Below are positions 35,710 through 42,844 of a DNA stretch of 64,000 nt, piece after piece (the stretch's first letter is position 1; each line of letters begins with the position of its first letter). The DNA is from Armatimonadota bacterium (GTDB taxonomy: Bacteria > Armatimonadota > Fimbriimonadia > Fimbriimonadales > Fimbriimonadaceae): contig JAFDWR010000001.1 in the NCBI GenBank assembly GCA_018268355.1, positions 1 to 64,000 of the forward strand. The letters run 5' to 3'. A model generated the notes under the pieces. That model saw nothing but the letters and a program-made list of their open reading frames with translations, searched no databases and was not told the origin of the DNA. Both the position numbers and the translations under genes were made by a program.

Positions 35710-36858
35710 ATGAGCCTGGTTCTTCTTGCTACCTTGCTATATGGGGCCGGACCACCACCGCAGTACGACCTATGGATCGCCGATCCCGCTTGGGTGAAGG
35801 AGCCGGCGTTCAGAGAGTGGATGGACTCCTCATTTGTTGAGCCACTCAACACGATCAAGGGCGGGATTCGCGGCTTAACGGAAAAGGGCGAGATCTTCCA
35901 TGTCGACCCGTCCGGCTATTGGTCCAAGGGCTCATTCCGTCCCTTGCGGCTGAACGGTCTCGATCCGGGAACACCCACCAATATCGGTACGTTCTTGCTT
36001 CGTGACGGAAGGATTACGACGGGCGGTGAGGGCATGCTCAACGACTTTCATGCGGGGTCGAACTTTGCCAAGGGCGTTGACCAAGGCGGCATTTTGACCC
36101 ACGGTCAGGGTGCCAGCTTCACCGACCGGTGCATCGTCACTGCAGCCTCGCCTTCGGGCAAGTTTGCTGGATTGCTGCATACGGGGGACACTGATCCTAG
36201 GGTGCTTGGACAGATCGGCTTTCCCTGTCGAATTGTCGATGGCAAAGCCCAGCGGCTGCCGATGCCGAAGAACTTCAAGTCATTGGTGCTTAGGCCCAAT
36301 GTCGTTAGTGAGGCGGGCATTGTGCTGGCCGAGACGACTGATGACGTTGCCTGGAGCATGCCGATGAGCGTGGTTTGGATGCCCGACAATCGCCTGTGGA
36401 CCACGCGGGAGCGGTTCAAATTAGCGGGTAAGTCGATCGTGTTTAACTGCGTGGATGGCAGGGGCTGGTTTGCGGGGGCAAAGTGCTCCATCGCTTCCCT
36501 GAGCGGGGATACCGAGCAGATCGAGCTTCCCATCGTCTGGGATGGCAAGAGGTTGGTTGATCTTCCGATGCCTGCAAATGGCAAGCGAGCCACCGTCTTG
36601 GACTTCTTCCAGGGTGGCTACCTCGGCTGGGTTGCCGACAAAGGAACGTTCTATGGCCCGATGAATGGCTGCCTTTGGAAGGGTGGAAAGGCCTACCGTC
36701 TTCGTTCGTTGGTCAAGGGTTTCCCAGATTGGGAGATCGGGACGGTTGGCGCGTTCAACTCAAAGGGGCAGCTTGCGGTGAATCTCCGCAGCAAGTCGCT
36801 CAAGAACAAGGCTGGAGAACCGGTCTGGCGGATCGGCGTCCTCACCCCCCGACCGTAG
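35710..36858 (+). CDS. Secreted protein of unknown function
   Basis: The 382-residue product has a very short signal-like start (SLVLLATLLYGAG). The rest is Gly/Trp-rich and beta-predicted, with repeated short units such as GRITTGGEGMLND and GWFAGAKC that could be propeller blades. I recognise no family. Its G+C is lower and its codon use less biased than the upstream gene, which may mean more recent arrival or low expression. It follows the PpiC-like gene by three bases. Confidence 0.72.
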   Translation: MSLVLLATLLYGAGPPPQYDLWIADPAWVKEPAFREWMDSSFVEPLNTIKGGIRGLTEKGEIFHVDPSGYWSKGSFRPLRLNGLDPGTPTNIGTFLLRDGRITTGGEGMLNDFHAGSNFAKGVDQGGILTHGQGASFTDRCIVTAASPSGKFAGLLHTGDTDPRVLGQIGFPCRIVDGKAQRLPMPKNFKSLVLRPNVVSEAGIVLAETTDDVAWSMPMSVVWMPDNRLWTTRERFKLAGKSIVFNCVDGRGWFAGAKCSIASLSGDTEQIELPIVWDGKRLVDLPMPANGKRATVLDFFQGGYLGWVADKGTFYGPMNGCLWKGGKAYRLRSLVKGFPDWEIGTVGAFNSKGQLAVNLRSKSLKNKAGEPVWRIGVLTPRP

Positions 36859-36862
36859 TCGC

Positions 36863-36916
36863 TGGCGCGCCTGGATGGCGCGCCAAAGGGGGTGGCGAGG
36901 CCACGATGGCCTCGCC
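36863..36916. repeat. Paired intergenic hairpins with five-base loops
   Basis: Two perfect hairpins stand side by side: TGGCGCGCC-tggat-GGCGCGCCA and GGCGAGGCC-acgat-GGCCTCGCC. No T-run follows. The same arm-and-pentaloop style recurs at 37506 and 38122-38197, so this looks like a dispersed repeat family. Confidence 0.6.
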
Positions 36917-36955
36917 GGGTGGGCGGGAAAGGCGATTCGTCCCAGCATTATGGAA

Positions 36956-37007
36956 ATACGTCAATGCGCATTGACATGTCAACGCACATTGACGTATGAT
37001 TCTTTGT
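36956..37007 (+). promoter_or_regulatory. Promoter with tandem palindromic ArsR operator
   Basis: A near-perfect promoter (TTGACA at 36971-36976, 18-base spacer, TATGAT at 36995-37000) ends seven bases before the arsR-type ATG. Over it lie two 16-base palindromic sites: GTCAATGCGCATTGAC (36960-36975, perfect) and GTCAACGCACATTGAC (36978-36993), two bases apart. Together they form a 42-base near-palindrome from 36956 to 36997. A repressor bound here would block both promoter boxes. Confidence 0.85.
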
Positions 37008-37373
37008 ATGGACGTGAGAAAGATGCTCATCGCGCTCGGCGATCCGACCCGGCTCGCGGTTTTTGAGTGTGTCCTTGGCTGCGGTGGTTCTTCGGCCTAT
37101 GACACCGAAACCGGCCAGTGTGACGCGGGTTCGGTCGGGGCGGTCGCGAGTTGCGACGTCAAGTGTCAGCTCCCATGCGCGCCGAACACTGTCTCGCACC
37201 ACCTCAGCATCCTGCGCGAAGTGGGATTGATCACAAGCGAGAAGCGGGGTCGTGAGGTCTATGTCAGCGTCGTTCCCGAGGCTCTCGAAGCACTCGCGGA
37301 CTTCTTCTCTCTGCGTCAGGCGACCGATCCATGTTGCTCGGGCGGCTCCAACTTGATCCATCTGCAAAAGTAG
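37008..37373 (+). CDS. ArsR/SmtB-family metal-responsive repressor
   Basis: The 121-residue product has a winged-helix ArsR fold (LIALGDPTRLAVFECVL, recognition helix region APNTVSHHLSILREVGLI, wing SEKRGREVYVSV). It has many Cys: CVLGCGG near residue 19, CDVKCQLPC just before the recognition helix, and CC near the C-terminus. These could bind As(III), Cd, Zn or similar soft metals. It also has an unusual insert (about 22-45, SSAYDTETGQCDAGS). I choose the ATG at 37008 because the upstream ATG overlaps the -10 box. It is followed by a metallothionein-like gene and probably represses both. Confidence 0.9.
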   Translation: MDVRKMLIALGDPTRLAVFECVLGCGGSSAYDTETGQCDAGSVGAVASCDVKCQLPCAPNTVSHHLSILREVGLITSEKRGREVYVSVVPEALEALADFFSLRQATDPCCSGGSNLIHLQK

Positions 37374-37412
37374 CCCGAAAGGGTGACGACCCGAACCAAC
37401 AAGGAGTCAAAC

Positions 37413-37499
37413 ATGAACGAAAGCAATGCTTGCCCGTGCTGTAACTGCGGCGATGGCTGTACGTGTTCTTCGAACTGCCCGAACTGCAACTGCAAGTGA
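37413..37499 (+). CDS. Metallothionein-like Cys-rich peptide
   Basis: A 28-residue frame with a good ribosome-binding site (AAGGAG seven bases before ATG) has nine Cys (positions 7, 9, 10, 12, 16, 18, 22, 25, 27), in the pattern CPCCNC...CTC...CPNCNCK. Such density and C-x-C spacing is typical of small metallothioneins that chelate Zn, Cd or Cu. It is 39 bases after the ArsR-type repressor gene and precedes a terminator, so the two form an operon with feedback by metal. It is below usual gene-calling length. Confidence 0.82.
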   Translation: MNESNACPCCNCGDGCTCSSNCPNCNCK

Positions 37500-37505
37500 A
37501 ACGGC

Positions 37506-37544
37506 AGGGGTCGGCGCGCCTTAATGGCGCGCCGACCCCTTTTT
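37506..37544. terminator. Terminator after the metallothionein-like gene
   Basis: A 15-base-pair hairpin (arm AGGGGTCGGCGCGCC, loop TTAAT, arm GGCGCGCCGACCCCT) is followed by a T-run on the plus strand. It ends the arsR-metallothionein operon and lies three bases from the end of the convergent thioredoxin-like gene. Its loop and GGCGCGCC core link it to the hairpin family at 36863. Confidence 0.9.
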
Positions 37545-37546
37545 GT

Positions 37547-38074
37547 TTACTTCGGGGCGTTCGCCTTTAGCCAGGCTTCGATCTTTGAGCGCTCGGCGGC
37601 ATTGATCGACTTCGCGCCCTGCTCCAGCATTTTGATGAAGTGGCCGATCTCCTCCGCCGACGCAGGGTAGCCGGTGTTGGTCCTCACGTCGCCCGGCTTG
37701 ATGAGCGAGTTCACGACCATCTTTCCGTTCTTGGCGTCGAGAATCGCCATGAAGGGGAGTCCGGCCTGCTTGCCCCCCAGCTTTTCCATCAGCGACTCGC
37801 CACCTGCGTTTTCAAGCTCCTTCTTGTCGGGCGATTCGAGCACCGTGATGTGGACGATCTCGAGTCCCTTCGTGACGAGTTTGCCTTCGGGGGTGGTTTC
37901 GACGAACTTGTCGAACCGCTTGCACCAGCCGCACCACGAGGCGTGGAAGACGACGAGGACGTTCTTGTTGGCGGCCTTGGCTTTGGCCTGGGCACCTTGG
38001 ATGAGGGCGTCGGAGGTCGGCGCGGGTCCGCGACCGATGAGGGCAACCGCGAGGAGAGTGGAGAGGATTGGCAT
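37547..38074 (-). CDS. Thioredoxin-like exported protein
   Basis: The 175-residue product has a signal-like N-terminus (MPILSTLLAVALIGRGPAP) and a thioredoxin fold with the active-site pair in HASWCGWCKRFDKF and a cis-Pro region GLPFMAIL. It probably catalyses disulfide reduction or exchange in the periplasm. The ATG at 38074 lies six bases after TAAAGT (minus strand), so its mRNA is probably leaderless. It converges on the metallothionein unit; a functional link through thiol chemistry is possible but not shown. Confidence 0.85.
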   Translation of the reverse strand: MPILSTLLAVALIGRGPAPTSDALIQGAQAKAKAANKNVLVVFHASWCGWCKRFDKFVETTPEGKLVTKGLEIVHITVLESPDKKELENAGGESLMEKLGGKQAGLPFMAILDAKNGKMVVNSLIKPGDVRTNTGYPASAEEIGHFIKMLEQGAKSINAAERSKIEAWLKANAPK

Positions 38075-38121
38075 GACTCTACTTTAACGGACTTTTGGCG
38101 AAAACGCGTTCCCGCCCGCCC

Positions 38122-38197
38122 GCGCGGCCATCGTGGCCGCGCCTCCCCCAAGGGTCCTCCCCCAAGGGTTGTGGGCCGCCGTCCAGGCGGCCCACAA
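38122..38197. repeat. Intergenic hairpins and tandem 14-base repeat
   Basis: GCGCGGCC-atcgt-GGCCGCGC (38122-38142) and GTGGGCCGCC-gtcca-GGCGGCCCAC (38171-38195) flank two adjacent copies of CCTCCCCCAAGGGT. The first loop is the reverse complement of the acgat loop at 36894-36916. The set belongs to the same hairpin family. No gene is present. Confidence 0.6.
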
Positions 38198-38203
38198 CAA
38201 CAC

Positions 38204-38596
38204 CTAGCCTCCGGGGCTGTAATCCTTGAGCGGAGCGACAAACTTGACGCTCCGAGGCGTCTCTCCATCCTTAAACCGGAATTCGACGTATGCGTTCGGA
38301 GCTTCGAACCCGATGACGACATCATCTCCGGTCACGTCCTTGCCGTTCACCTTGATCTGTTCACGGCCGCCCGCTCCAAGACCTTGAATACGCATCCGGC
38401 TCGAAAGCGTTGTCGTCGCACCATCGAGCTCATAAGCGTAGTCCACAGGAAACTCGAGTCCAGAAAGCACGACCACCGTTCGGAACGAGGCCCGCGTGCA
38501 CTTGCCCTTTTCCTCGCCGTCAATGAACACGCGATGCGCATCTGGGGGGATGTGGCCGGAGAGGAAGGTAACGATTTGTCTGAGAGATAGTCCCAT
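38204..38596 (-). CDS. Hypothetical protein
   Basis: The 130-residue product (start ATG at 38596) has no signal peptide or membrane helix. It contains a beta-rich pattern (RVFIDGEEKGKCTRASFRTVVVL, YVEFRFKDGETPRSVKFV in shorter blocks) with a central GAGGREQIKVNGKDV. I recognise no family. Codon use is like its neighbours, supporting real coding. It stands alone on the minus strand between the hairpin repeats and the HD-domain gene. Confidence 0.6.
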   Translation of the reverse strand: MGLSLRQIVTFLSGHIPPDAHRVFIDGEEKGKCTRASFRTVVVLSGLEFPVDYAYELDGATTTLSSRMRIQGLGAGGREQIKVNGKDVTGDDVVIGFEAPNAYVEFRFKDGETPRSVKFVAPLKDYSPGG

Positions 38597-38652
38597 GCTT
38601 CAGCATAAGCCAGAAGGGGTACTTCTAGCATCAAGAATTTTGATTAGTGGGT

Positions 38653-39183
38653 CTAAAGCTCCGCTTTGATCGCGTCCCACAGCCCCGGGTTCACCTCGCG
38701 CGGCACAATCCGCAAGATCTCCTTCGTCTGCCCAAGGTAGCGATCGAGCTTCTTCTTGCCCTTGGTCCGTTTGCTCTCGCGCAAGTTCGAGAGTCGGTCG
38801 GCAAGTTTCACCGCCTGGGCGCGAGGGCTCATCTGGGCAATCTCGTCAAGGAGCAACCGCGACCGCAGGGCCCAAATCTCGTCGGCAGAAAGGCCCGCCC
38901 GCTCCTCGTCCGACGGTTCATAGCGCGTGAGCTCCATCACCATCGCCGCGACCTCGTCGCCAAACTGCTCTCGAATGGAATCCGCCTGGACCGCGGTCTC
39001 CTCAAGGACATCATGGAGCGCAGCAGCGCACAGTTGAACGGGGTCGGTCACCCCGCCCACATAGCGAAGGTTCACGAGCACCTCAACCGGGTGGGTGAGG
39101 TAGGGAAGCGGGTGATCGCCGTCCCGCTCCTGACCCAGGTGCCATTCGGCCGAGCGCAGGAGCGCAAGTTGCAGGTCGGGCAT
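38653..39183 (-). CDS. HD-domain protein related to the RelA/SpoT hydrolase domain
   Basis: The 176-residue product has the HD hydrolase pattern YLTHPVEVLVNL...AAALHDVLEET (His-Asp pair) and QAVKLADRLSNLRESKR, which match the stand-alone (p)ppGpp hydrolase-like domain of RelA/SpoT homologues. It lacks a synthetase domain. It could be a small alarmone hydrolase, but another phosphohydrolase is possible. The ATG at 39183 overlaps the stop of the preceding gene (TGATG), so the two are translationally coupled. An upstream in-frame start is unlikely. Confidence 0.78.
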   Translation of the reverse strand: MPDLQLALLRSAEWHLGQERDGDHPLPYLTHPVEVLVNLRYVGGVTDPVQLCAAALHDVLEETAVQADSIREQFGDEVAAMVMELTRYEPSDEERAGLSADEIWALRSRLLLDEIAQMSPRAQAVKLADRLSNLRESKRTKGKKKLDRYLGQTKEILRIVPREVNPGLWDAIKAEL

Positions 39184-39698
39184 CAAGGCCGTGCCGTGTA
39201 AGCCCAAAGGTCTTCCATCACGTCATCGACGTGGGCCGGTTTCGCGGGATGGACAACGACAAGGATGCACTTGTTGTCGTCGCCCACGAGAAAAGTCAGT
39301 CCGGCGTCGGTTTGACGATACGACGTCATTCGTTTGCCGCTTTTCAGCTTGATCACGCCGCGCTTGGTCGCCTTCGGAAACTCGGTCTTGAAGGTCGCCA
39401 TCGACGCGCCGGGGCCGCACCCCTTTGCGGTCCGAAAGGAGGGCGAGGTCGCCACGATGCAGTCGGCCACGTAGCCAGAGCCGTTGTCCCAGTACATCAC
39501 CGCGAAGTTGCCGCGCTTGCCCTGCCAGGAGTCGATGAAGCCGTTAGACGTGGGCGCAGGCTTGTCGCCGCCGCCCATCTTCGCCCGGACCCCGGCCACC
39601 GGCATCCCGACGTTGACGGCTCCGATGCCCGATCCGGGCACGATGGGTGTGGTTTTGGGTTGCCCGAGAAGGCAGATGGCGAGGCAAGAAGCAAGCAT
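39183..39698 (-). CDS. Secreted protein of unknown function
   Basis: The 171-residue product has a short signal peptide (LASCLAICLLGQPKT). A small domain of repeated beta-like segments follows (GSGIGAVNVGMPVAGVRAKM, GYVADCIVATSP, MTSYRQTDAGLTFLVG). No family is recognised. Its ATG is six bases after TAGACT on the minus strand, so the transcript is probably leaderless. It is translated with the HD-domain gene and is divergent from the caspase-like gene. Confidence 0.7.
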   Translation of the reverse strand: MLASCLAICLLGQPKTTPIVPGSGIGAVNVGMPVAGVRAKMGGGDKPAPTSNGFIDSWQGKRGNFAVMYWDNGSGYVADCIVATSPSFRTAKGCGPGASMATFKTEFPKATKRGVIKLKSGKRMTSYRQTDAGLTFLVGDDNKCILVVVHPAKPAHVDDVMEDLWAYTARP

Positions 39699-39746
39699 GC
39701 CGCGAGTCTAACACTGGAAGTGGGGATTTGATAAGATGGTGGCGGC
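39699..39746. promoter_or_regulatory. Compact divergent promoter region
   Basis: Only 48 bases separate two divergent start codons. The minus gene has TAGACT six bases before its ATG; the plus gene has TAAGAT nine bases before its ATG. There is no room for ordinary leaders, so both mRNAs should be leaderless and the promoters must overlap. Confidence 0.6.
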
Positions 39747-41657
39747 ATGCCACTCCTCTCGCTTGTTGCCCTTGCCCTTTGTCGCCCAGCGGCCCAGGCT
39801 GCGAATCCCGGTCGACGGGTCGCCCTCGTTGTGGGAGTCAACACGTACAGCAACGACCCGGGGATCAATGCGCTGAGCTACGCGGTTGCCGACGCCAATT
39901 CGGTCGCCGAGGCGTTCAACAAGCTCAAGTTTGACGTCGTGGTGAAGCTGACCACCGATGAGACCGAACCCCAACTCCAGCCCACGAGCGACAACGTCAT
40001 CCAGCGGCTCGAACTGCTCGCAAAGTCGCTGAAGAAGGAGGACACGTTCGTCTTCTACTTCTCCGGTCATGGCTTCCAATTCCCGAACGAGGACGGCCAG
40101 AAGGAGACCTTCCTCGCCACGAGCAACGCGCTCCGAACCGGCTACCTGACCATCAGCCGCACCATGGTTTCTCTTGAGGTGATGAAGAAGGCGATGTCGC
40201 AGGTGAAGGCAGAACGACGGGTCTTCATCATTGACGCCTGCCGGTCGAATCCCGTGAAGCCAACGGCCACACCGGGCACCAAGGACCCCATCCAGGGGAT
40301 GGACGACAAGTTCAAGAAGGACCTGATCACCGTCCAAGAAGCGGGTCTCCAGAACCCGGGCCAAGCGGTCTTGCTCGCCTGCAAACCCGGCGCCTCCAGC
40401 TTCGAGATTCCGACCTTGAAGCACGGATACTACACCTACTTCCTCCTGAAGGCCCTCGACCAGCCGGGTTCGGCGAACGGCAACGGCGACATCTTGCCGT
40501 CGACGCTTCACGCGGCGACGGAACAGCTGATGGCGGACTATGCCGCGGTGAGCGGTAAGGAGCAGGTCCCGGATTCCGCACTCACGGGCTCGCTGAACTG
40601 GTCGCTTGGTCGGCGGCCACAGAAGAAGGTCGTCGAGCCGGACATTCAGCCTGATCCGAATCCCCAACCGATTCCGATCCCTAAACCCAAGAAGTCTGCG
40701 ATGGAACTCGCTTGGGCCACGCCAACTATCCTGAAAGTCGTCCAAACGCCTTATCCCAATACTGACGATGAGATTTTCAATCACGAGTACTACAAGCTTC
40801 GGCCGGTCGGTCAAACGCGAGCCTTCGGCTGGCATAGTGAAAAGGGAAAGGTCGTTTATGTTCAGATTGATTTGCAGTCCATCTACCCAAGTGAGAACCT
40901 CGGAAGCGGCCCGGCATGGAAATATGCCTTGTCTCCGTCCGGCAGGTTCTACGCGGTCGTCAATGGAGCAACGATCACGGTCTACAAGTTTCCGTCTTGT
41001 GAGCGATATGCGGAGTGCCAAGTTCCCCGTGATTGGAATTGGTGGAACAGCATCTCGGTCTCGGATTCAGGTGACTATGCAACTATCTCGGGTGGTCGAT
41101 ACGGTAATGCGACCGCACTGATCATTGCGACTAAGTCCGGTAATGTCGTCAAGTCGTTTGACGACAAGAGCGCAGCTCTAAACGCGCTCTCGATGCCGGG
41201 AAGGGATGCCTTTTCAATATGGGGCGAAACGACGTTATCGCTTTATTCGGTTCCGAAAGCCGATTCTCCAGAAGAGGCGACGAGGACTGTTGTGCAGTCC
41301 TTCCAGAGAAGCTGCCAAGTTGACAACTACATCTATGTTCGGATTGGAGCGAGAAGGATCAATCGGATCGACGCACGCTCGGGCCAAGTGGCGACAATCT
41401 TGAAAGATTCAACCTCAATCGTCGGCTATGATGTCCGACGTAACGGGTTTGACGTCTCCCCAGATCACACCATGGCGGCCCTTGTCGATCCGGGTCGGGT
41501 GTCGCTGGTGTCACTCGTCACTGGGGAAGAGCTAGGCCAAATTCCCTTTCCGAACTCAAAAATCGACAGTCTGTGCTTCAATAGAGCCGATCCCACTGTC
41601 CTTGGGGTTGCCCTCGCCAATGGTGAAATCCATATCTGCCGAGGAGTAGGAAAGTAG
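39747..41657 (+). CDS. Caspase-like (C14) protease with C-terminal beta-propeller
   Basis: The 636-residue product has a signal peptide (1-19) and a caspase-type domain: RVALVVGVNTY start, catalytic His108 in YFSGHGFQ and Cys165 in IIDACRSNP, as in bacterial metacaspase-like peptidases. A Pro-rich linker (about 290-320, PDIQPDPNPQPIPIP) leads to a beta-rich half with propeller-like repeats (RFYAVVNGATITVYKFPS, TIWGETTLSLYSV-type blades). The catalytic pair is intact, so it is likely active outside the cytoplasm. From about 40.7 kb the gene is visibly lower in G+C than its first half, which suggests a composite origin. Confidence 0.85.
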   Translation: MPLLSLVALALCRPAAQAANPGRRVALVVGVNTYSNDPGINALSYAVADANSVAEAFNKLKFDVVVKLTTDETEPQLQPTSDNVIQRLELLAKSLKKEDTFVFYFSGHGFQFPNEDGQKETFLATSNALRTGYLTISRTMVSLEVMKKAMSQVKAERRVFIIDACRSNPVKPTATPGTKDPIQGMDDKFKKDLITVQEAGLQNPGQAVLLACKPGASSFEIPTLKHGYYTYFLLKALDQPGSANGNGDILPSTLHAATEQLMADYAAVSGKEQVPDSALTGSLNWSLGRRPQKKVVEPDIQPDPNPQPIPIPKPKKSAMELAWATPTILKVVQTPYPNTDDEIFNHEYYKLRPVGQTRAFGWHSEKGKVVYVQIDLQSIYPSENLGSGPAWKYALSPSGRFYAVVNGATITVYKFPSCERYAECQVPRDWNWWNSISVSDSGDYATISGGRYGNATALIIATKSGNVVKSFDDKSAALNALSMPGRDAFSIWGETTLSLYSVPKADSPEEATRTVVQSFQRSCQVDNYIYVRIGARRINRIDARSGQVATILKDSTSIVGYDVRRNGFDVSPDHTMAALVDPGRVSLVSLVTGEELGQIPFPNSKIDSLCFNRADPTVLGVALANGEIHICRGVGK

Positions 41658-41664
41658 AAGGCCG

Positions 41665-42339
41665 ATGGCAGGTAACCGATTTTACGACGAGAACGAAGCG
41701 GAGGAGATCCTCAAGCGGGCCTCCAGCGACCCTGGCTCCTTTGGGGCGGTGGATCATGGTCGCCTGCTCTCGATGGCGGCCGAGCTGGGCATCTCCCCCG
41801 AGGCGGTCGAACGCGCCGAGCGCGAGATGGTGCGAGGCCAAACGAGCGACCTCTACCAGCAGCAAGAGGCCGAATGGCGGCAGCAGTTTGAGGCCAAAGA
41901 GAAGGCGAGCATCAAGCAGGGCTGGTCGAGCTGGCTTGTGGTCAATTTCTTCCTCCTCACCATCTGGTTCTTCACCTGGAAGAGCGGCCATTCATCGGAA
42001 CCGATCACCAACGCACTTGGTGCCCTCTTCAGCAACGGCATCGTCTGGCCCATCTGGGTCGCCGCGATGTGGGGCGGGGGCAACCTGATCGGCAACGTGA
42101 GTCAGGCGAACAACCGCGAGCAACGATGGGAGCGGTACAAGCGAACGAAGATGCGCAAGTCGCTCGACGCGATGAACGCGCCCGACCTCCAGGGCAAGCT
42201 GGAGCAGATCTATCGCCGAAAGCCAACCCGCGACGAGGCGATCATGCTCCTGCGAAGCCAGACTCGGCTCAGCCTGCCCGATGCCCTCGCCGTGGTGATT
42301 GAATACGAGCGGGAACGCGGGCTCAGCGGCTCGAAGTGA
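41665..42339 (+). CDS. Two-helix membrane protein
   Basis: The 224-residue product starts eight bases after the caspase-like gene. It has an N-terminal acidic helical region (ENEAEEILKRASS...ELGISPEAVERAERE), a type common in bacterial two-TM proteins. Two membrane helices lie at about 94-112 and 118-145, followed by a basic/helical C-terminus. Function is unknown. Its close linkage to the protease suggests a membrane partner, but that is inference. It converges with the DoxX-like gene and overlaps it by 17 bases. Confidence 0.7.
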   Translation: MAGNRFYDENEAEEILKRASSDPGSFGAVDHGRLLSMAAELGISPEAVERAEREMVRGQTSDLYQQQEAEWRQQFEAKEKASIKQGWSSWLVVNFFLLTIWFFTWKSGHSSEPITNALGALFSNGIVWPIWVAAMWGGGNLIGNVSQANNREQRWERYKRTKMRKSLDAMNAPDLQGKLEQIYRRKPTRDEAIMLLRSQTRLSLPDALAVVIEYERERGLSGSK

Positions 42340-42724
42340 CCGCGAGGCCGATGATCACCACGCCGAAATAGACGGCGAGGTTCGCCGCGCCGACGTAGTC
42401 CTTCGCCATCCGTTGGCCAAAGAAGAGCATGATCAGCGCCATGCCGCAGAGGGCAAGGCCGAGCTGGGCAATCCACATCGCGCCCGACACCGCGATCATC
42501 GGTACCGCCACCAGGCAAATCAGCCCCGCGATGAGCTCCACCACCGTGATCGTCCCTAAGAGCATCGGCACCATCGACTTCAGCGGCGTCTGGCTGAAGT
42601 GGCCTTTCAGGAACTCCAGGTTGCCCGCCCAATCGCCCAATTTGTCCAGCGCGGACTGCAAAAAGCACACGGCGAAGAAGGTGCAAACCAGGCAGACCGT
42701 GACGGTTTGGATAGGGAAGTTCAT
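42323..42724 (-). CDS. DoxX-like membrane protein
   Basis: The 133-residue product has four predicted membrane helices (for example VCLVCTFFAVCFLQSALDKL, VVELIAGLICLVAVPMIAV in two blocks, LGLALCGMALIMLFFG, VYFGVVIIGLAVTS) in the DoxX/DoxD pattern. Members act in redox or stress-related membrane complexes; the role here is unknown. I prefer the ATG at 42724 (MNFPIQTV), though an in-frame TTG at 42751 also exists. The gene ends inside the opposite-strand gene. Confidence 0.7.
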   Translation of the reverse strand: MNFPIQTVTVCLVCTFFAVCFLQSALDKLGDWAGNLEFLKGHFSQTPLKSMVPMLLGTITVVELIAGLICLVAVPMIAVSGAMWIAQLGLALCGMALIMLFFGQRMAKDYVGAANLAVYFGVVIIGLAVTSSR

Positions 42725-42844
42725 CGTGGCCAAAAGGCTACCCGTCTTCAATCTTTACATTGCCGTATAGATTGAGCCATCCTACGTAGATAGGGGTGAG
42801 ACGCGTAGCCGGTGCTGCCGGGAGGGTGTTCTCGCCAAACGAAC

